A stretch of DNA of 64,000 nucleotides, from positions 54,174-118,173 of the forward strand of contig NZ_JHXD01000008.1 in NCBI RefSeq assembly GCF_000687715.1. The letters are read 5' to 3'. The stretch is from Xylanibacter ruminicola Ga6B6 (GTDB lineage: Bacteria > Bacteroidota > Bacteroidia > Bacteroidales > Bacteroidaceae). A program made the position numbers and the translations under genes. How positions within the stretch are numbered: position 1 is the stretch's first letter; the number at the start of each line of letters is the position of its first letter. A model generated the notes under the pieces. It was not told the DNA's origin. It worked only from the letters and a program-made list of their open reading frames with translations, and made no database searches. Of this stretch, positions 61,801-64,000 are shown one piece after another.

Positions 61801-63330
61801 CTGGCGGAAGTAGTTGAACAGCACCTGTGGACGGTCGGAGATAACGGCCAGCGGGGTGTCGTTACCCATGGCAGCTACAGGCTCCTGTCCGGCTGTGGCC
61901 ATAGGGATAATGGTCTTGTCGATATCCTCCTGACCGAATCCGAAGGTAACCAGCTTCTGCTGCAAGTCGCTCACGCCGTTGTCCACCTTACGTCCGCTCT
62001 TCAGTTTCTCAAGCTGCACGCGGTTCTCGGCCAGCCACTCGCGGTAAGGATGGGCCTTGGCCAGCTTCTCCTTAATCTCGCCATCGTAGTAAATCTTGCC
62101 TTCCTGTGTGTCAATCAGCAGAATCTTTCCTGGCTGCAGACGTCCCTTCGAAACCACGTCGCCGGGCTCAAAGTCCATCACGCCAACCTCAGAGGCTAGC
62201 ACCATCATACCTTGCTTGGTGATGGTGTAGCGGCTGGGGCGCAGGCCGTTGCGGTCCAACATACCGCCTGCGTAGCGACCATCGCTAAACAGCAGTGCTG
62301 CAGGACCGTCCCACGGCTCCATCAGGATAGAGTGATATTCGTAGAAGGCTTTCAAATCTTCTGAAATAGGGTTCTTATCGTTAAAGCTCTCGGGCACCAG
62401 GATGGCCATGGCCTGTGGCAACGAGAGTCCGCTCATCATCAGGAACTCGAAAACGTTGTCCAAGCTGGCCGAGTCGCTCATGCCGTCCTGCACAATCGGG
62501 CGCAGGTCCTTGATGTCGCCCAGCGCCTCACTGCTCAGCACACTCTCTCTTGCCTTCATCCAGCCACGGTTACCACGAATGGTGTTAATCTCACCGTTGT
62601 GGGCCAGCAGACGGAAAGGCTGTGCCAGCTTCCATTTTGGGAATGTATTAGTTGAGAAACGCGAGTGAACCAAGGCCAGACCGCTCGTAAAGTAATCGTT
62701 CGAAAGATCAGGGAAGTAGCGACGCAGCTGTCCGCTGGTAAGCATTCCCTTGTAGATAATATTCTTGCTCGACAGCGAACAGAGATAAAAATCCTCATCG
62801 TCGATGCGGTTCTCTATGCGCTTACGAACTTTATATAATATACGCTCAAACACGGGCACCTTATCCTCGGATACACCCGTAACAAAAATCTGCTTAATAT
62901 CGGGTTCCACCTCGCGGGCAGCCACACCCAGCACCTCGGGGTTGGTGGGCACCGTGCGCAGATGCATCAGCTGCAGACCTTCGCGCTCAATCTCCTCAAT
63001 CATCACGCTCAGTATCTGCTGCTGGGACTTCTCAGCCTTTGGCAGAAAAACCAGACCTGTGCCGTACTTACCCTTTTCGGGCACGGGGATACCCTGTAAC
63101 AAAATAAACTCGTGGGGTATCTGTACCATGATACCCGCACCATCACCGGTCTTGTCGCGTGTCTCGGCGCCACGGTGTTCCATGTTCTCAAGCACCTTCA
63201 GTGCATTGTCAACCAGATCATGACTTTTTCCGCCGTGTATGTTAACCACCATACCCACGCCGCAAGCATCATGCTCATAGTCACTCTGGTAGAGTCCTTT
63301 TTTGGTTTGAGTTTGCTTTCTTTTTGTCAT
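58837..63330 (-). CDS. gltB: Glutamate synthase large subunit
   Basis: A 1497-aa enzyme transferring the glutamine amide to 2-oxoglutarate. After a short propeptide the N-terminal nucleophile cysteine lies in HDACGVGMV (class II amidotransferase domain). The central and FMN-binding domains follow, with GGEDNARYHSE and the SGAEGGTGASP region, the 3Fe-4S cysteines in CVMMRKCNTNTCPMG and a C-terminal beta-helix with GXXGXXXG-type repeats. The start at 63330 (MTKRKQTQ) was preferred because an upstream ATG at 63396 lies inside the promoter region. Confidence 0.97.
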   Translation of the reverse strand: MTKRKQTQTKKGLYQSDYEHDACGVGMVVNIHGGKSHDLVDNALKVLENMEHRGAETRDKTGDGAGIMVQIPHEFILLQGIPVPEKGKYGTGLVFLPKAEKSQQQILSVMIEEIEREGLQLMHLRTVPTNPEVLGVAAREVEPDIKQIFVTGVSEDKVPVFERILYKVRKRIENRIDDEDFYLCSLSSKNIIYKGMLTSGQLRRYFPDLSNDYFTSGLALVHSRFSTNTFPKWKLAQPFRLLAHNGEINTIRGNRGWMKARESVLSSEALGDIKDLRPIVQDGMSDSASLDNVFEFLMMSGLSLPQAMAILVPESFNDKNPISEDLKAFYEYHSILMEPWDGPAALLFSDGRYAGGMLDRNGLRPSRYTITKQGMMVLASEVGVMDFEPGDVVSKGRLQPGKILLIDTQEGKIYYDGEIKEKLAKAHPYREWLAENRVQLEKLKSGRKVDNGVSDLQQKLVTFGFGQEDIDKTIIPMATAGQEPVAAMGNDTPLAVISDRPQVLFNYFRQQFAQVTNPAIDPIREELVMSLTEYIGAVGTNILTPDASNCKMVRLPQPVLTNTQLDILCNIRYKGFNTKKLPIVFEMAKGEEGLRQALDDLCHQAEASVDEGVNYIILSDRDLDDTHAAIPSLLAVSAVHHYLISVGKRVQTALIVESGEIREVMHAALLLGYGASALCPYMTFAVLDDLVKHHKIQEEYATAEKNYIKAVDKGLKKIMSKMGISTIRSYRGAKIFESIGLSEDLLRRYFGTEVSTIGGVGLKEIARDAIALHETAKEQTLLQNQGQFAWRKDGIKHAWNPETIAKLQLATRQGNYEKFKQWSKLVDEKESPIFIRDFFGFKKAAKPTPIDEVESVESIVKHFVTGAMSFGALSIEAHEALALAMNKLGARSNTGEGGEDNARYHSEVDGVSLSSKTKQIASGRFGVTAEYLVNAEEIQIKVAQGAKPGEGGQLPGFKVNEIIAKTRNAIPGISLISPPPHHDIYSIEDLAQLIFDLKNINPTAAVSVKLVAESGVGTIAAGVAKAKADLIVISGAEGGTGASPASSMRFAGISPEIGLAETQQTLVMNGLRNQVRLQTDGQLKTAKDVIIMAMLGADEFSFGTLPLIVLGCVMMRKCNTNTCPMGVATQNPELRKHFEGRAEYVVNFFTFLAEQVREYLSEIGVKSLKEIIGHTELIEVNTENATDKQKTIDFARLLHKPATDKALYWDRGAYTKVTGVKDEEMIKAAQKAIENQEEVTLDYAIKNTDRAVGTMLSGVIAKKYGEEGLPDGTIKIKFKGSAGQSFGAFAVKGLDLRLEGETNDYFGKGLSGGRISILPPARRSDDFKAEENIIAGNTGLYGATSGELYINGKVGERFGVRNSGAIAVIEGAGDHCCEYMTGGRVVVLGKTGRNFAAGMSGGVAYVYDPDHTFDYFCNMDMVELSLVEDSVSRKELLELIREHYLHTGSALAGRMLDDWHRYIEDFIQVVPIEYKRVLEEEKMARLHEKIADIQRDY

Positions 63331-63371
63331 ATTATCCTTTGTTAATCTTACATTTTGTCCGATTTCGCCTG

Positions 63372-63485
63372 CAAAGGTATGACGTTTTGCAATCAAACAA
63401 GCCGAAACGCTGACGTTTTTATCTACATTTTTACCAAAAATAACAATCTGTAAGCAAATCGCATTGAAATGCTTACAGATTGAAA
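63372..63485 (-). promoter_or_regulatory. gltB promoter with two 13-bp regulator sites
   Basis: The -7 box TACCTTTG is at 63372-63379 (minus), with CTTG at 63398-63401 as -33 (18-bp spacer). Upstream are TAACAATCTGTAA (63441-63453, reverse orientation) and TTACAGATTGAAA (63473-63485), centred at 63447 and 63479: 32 bp apart and about 72 and 104 bp from the -7 box. They also form a perfect 13-bp inverted repeat (63444-63456 with 63470-63482). The geometry matches glnN. Confidence 0.72.
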
Positions 63486-63572
63486 CTAATTTTTCTTTTT
63501 CTTATTAACATTTAACGGTGTACTGCGCGGAAAGGCTACGCTATAAGCGCTATCGATGGGGGCAAATCGCAC

Positions 63573-63718
63573 GCTACGCGCTACAGTGCTACAGTTAGAA
63601 ATCATGCCATCCAACACTCAACGCAAGTCCCTATATTAATATATAATATATATAAATATAGAAGTATTTTTTTGTGTGCGATGGGGCGAAAAACAACTGT
63701 AGCGCTGTAGCGCGTAGC
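63573..63718. repeat. 24-bp inverted repeat around a partly AT-rich core
   Basis: Left arm 63573-63596 and right arm 63695-63718 match as reverse complements at 23 of 24 positions; each arm carries GCTACGCGCTACAG or its complement. The 98-bp core contains an AT-rich palindromic stretch around 63631-63672. The layout parallels the island at 26334-26490, but the arm sequences are unrelated. Confidence 0.75.
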
Positions 63719-63732
63719 AACAGGATGATGTC

Positions 63733-63870
63733 TTTTCCTGATTTTGGTTGACAGTTTATTGCTTTTTTCCTGATATAGTTGACAGTCGCTTTACTGAATA
63801 AGTTGACTCTTTACTGGAATCGTTGACACCTTTACTGAAAAGGTTGTCTTTTTCCTGAAAGAGTTGACAA
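63733..63870. repeat. Degenerate short-repeat array, six copies
   Basis: Six copies of a motif like TTTACTGAAT-N-AGTTGAC begin near 63735, 63767, 63791, 63811, 63832 and 63852; the last four are spaced 20-21 bp apart. The core is TTNCTGAAA then GTTGACA. It begins about 15 bp right of the inverted repeat. No gene was recognised from 63331 to the window end beyond these elements, a G+C hairpin (63906-63922) without a T run, and a minus-strand TAACTTTG box at 63950-63957. Confidence 0.75.
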
Positions 63871-64000
63871 CTATGAAAAACACTGCGGTGGTTTGCCATG
63901 CGGCTGGAGGCGCAAAGCCTCCAAAGAGTGTCCTTCGACATTCCGCTTGCAAAGTTAGGGATTATTCTGCAAACTCTGTTCATTCTTGCGATAAATTTTA

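Noticed and set aside
63756..63983. 75-codon minus-strand frame across the short-repeat array
   Set aside because: Its C-terminal half is translated repeat, and the start lies upstream of the only promoter-like box. No protein family features.

Overview
The window reads as chromosome from a Bacteroidales bacterium, most likely Prevotellaceae (Prevotella/Segatella-like). Most promoters fit the Bacteroidetes pattern TTTG-N18-20-TAnnTTTG with no Shine-Dalgarno. The gene content agrees: SusC/SusD pair, TonB-ExbB-ExbD-ExbD cluster, type III glutamine synthetase, a PorT-like protein, BACON-GH16 and GH53. Almost all genes are intact, and no insertion sequence, prophage, rRNA or CRISPR array was seen.

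Layout. 1-5.4 kb: edge of a minus-strand gene, tRNA-Met, a START-like protein, an LptF/LptG-type permease, ribBA and an aspartate-type aminotransferase. 5.5-11 kb: a Ton energy-transduction operon (exbB, two exbD, tonB) followed by a PstS-like lipoprotein and a TPR protein. 11-17.3 kb: small ferredoxin, PorT-like protein, a two-gene 5'-nucleotidase, rplS, a 50-residue protein, a stand-alone AICAR transformylase and a GH53 galactanase. 17.3-26 kb: a nine-gene minus-strand operon with the gene types of Bacillus ytrABCDEF (two ABC ATPases, two small membrane proteins, a YtrA-type GntR regulator, MacB-like permeases) plus a periplasmic adaptor and TolC; a YtrA-like operator sits on its promoter. 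26-28 kb: a repeat-rich AT island and an orphan DUF3987-like ATPase. 28-40.3 kb: GH3 enzyme, NAD kinase, DJ-1/ispD/recG, two cell-wall hydrolases, a HerA-like ATPase, phosphopantetheinyl transferase and RmuC. 40.7-54 kb: a beta-glucan-type polysaccharide utilisation locus (SusC, SusD, a binding lipoprotein with three similar repeats, BACON-GH16, CotH, GH5, GH3). 54-63.4 kb: nitrogen assimilation (glnN, dapF, gltD, gltB), then a second repeat-rich island to the right edge.

The signals not explained by the genes are mainly non-coding. (i) glnN and gltB carry paired 13-bp sites (TTACARATTGTAA) with the same 32-bp spacing and the same distance from the -7 element. (ii) Three separate intergenic regions contain arrays of differing short palindromes on an exact 22-bp period. 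(iii) Two islands pair an inverted repeat around an AT-rich core with an adjacent short-repeat array. (iv) CTAG recurs at exactly 9-bp steps in six places, between and inside genes. (v) The ytr-like operon carries a candidate operator close to the one recalled for Bacillus YtrA.

Functional names rest on recognising family motifs by eye; no search was run.
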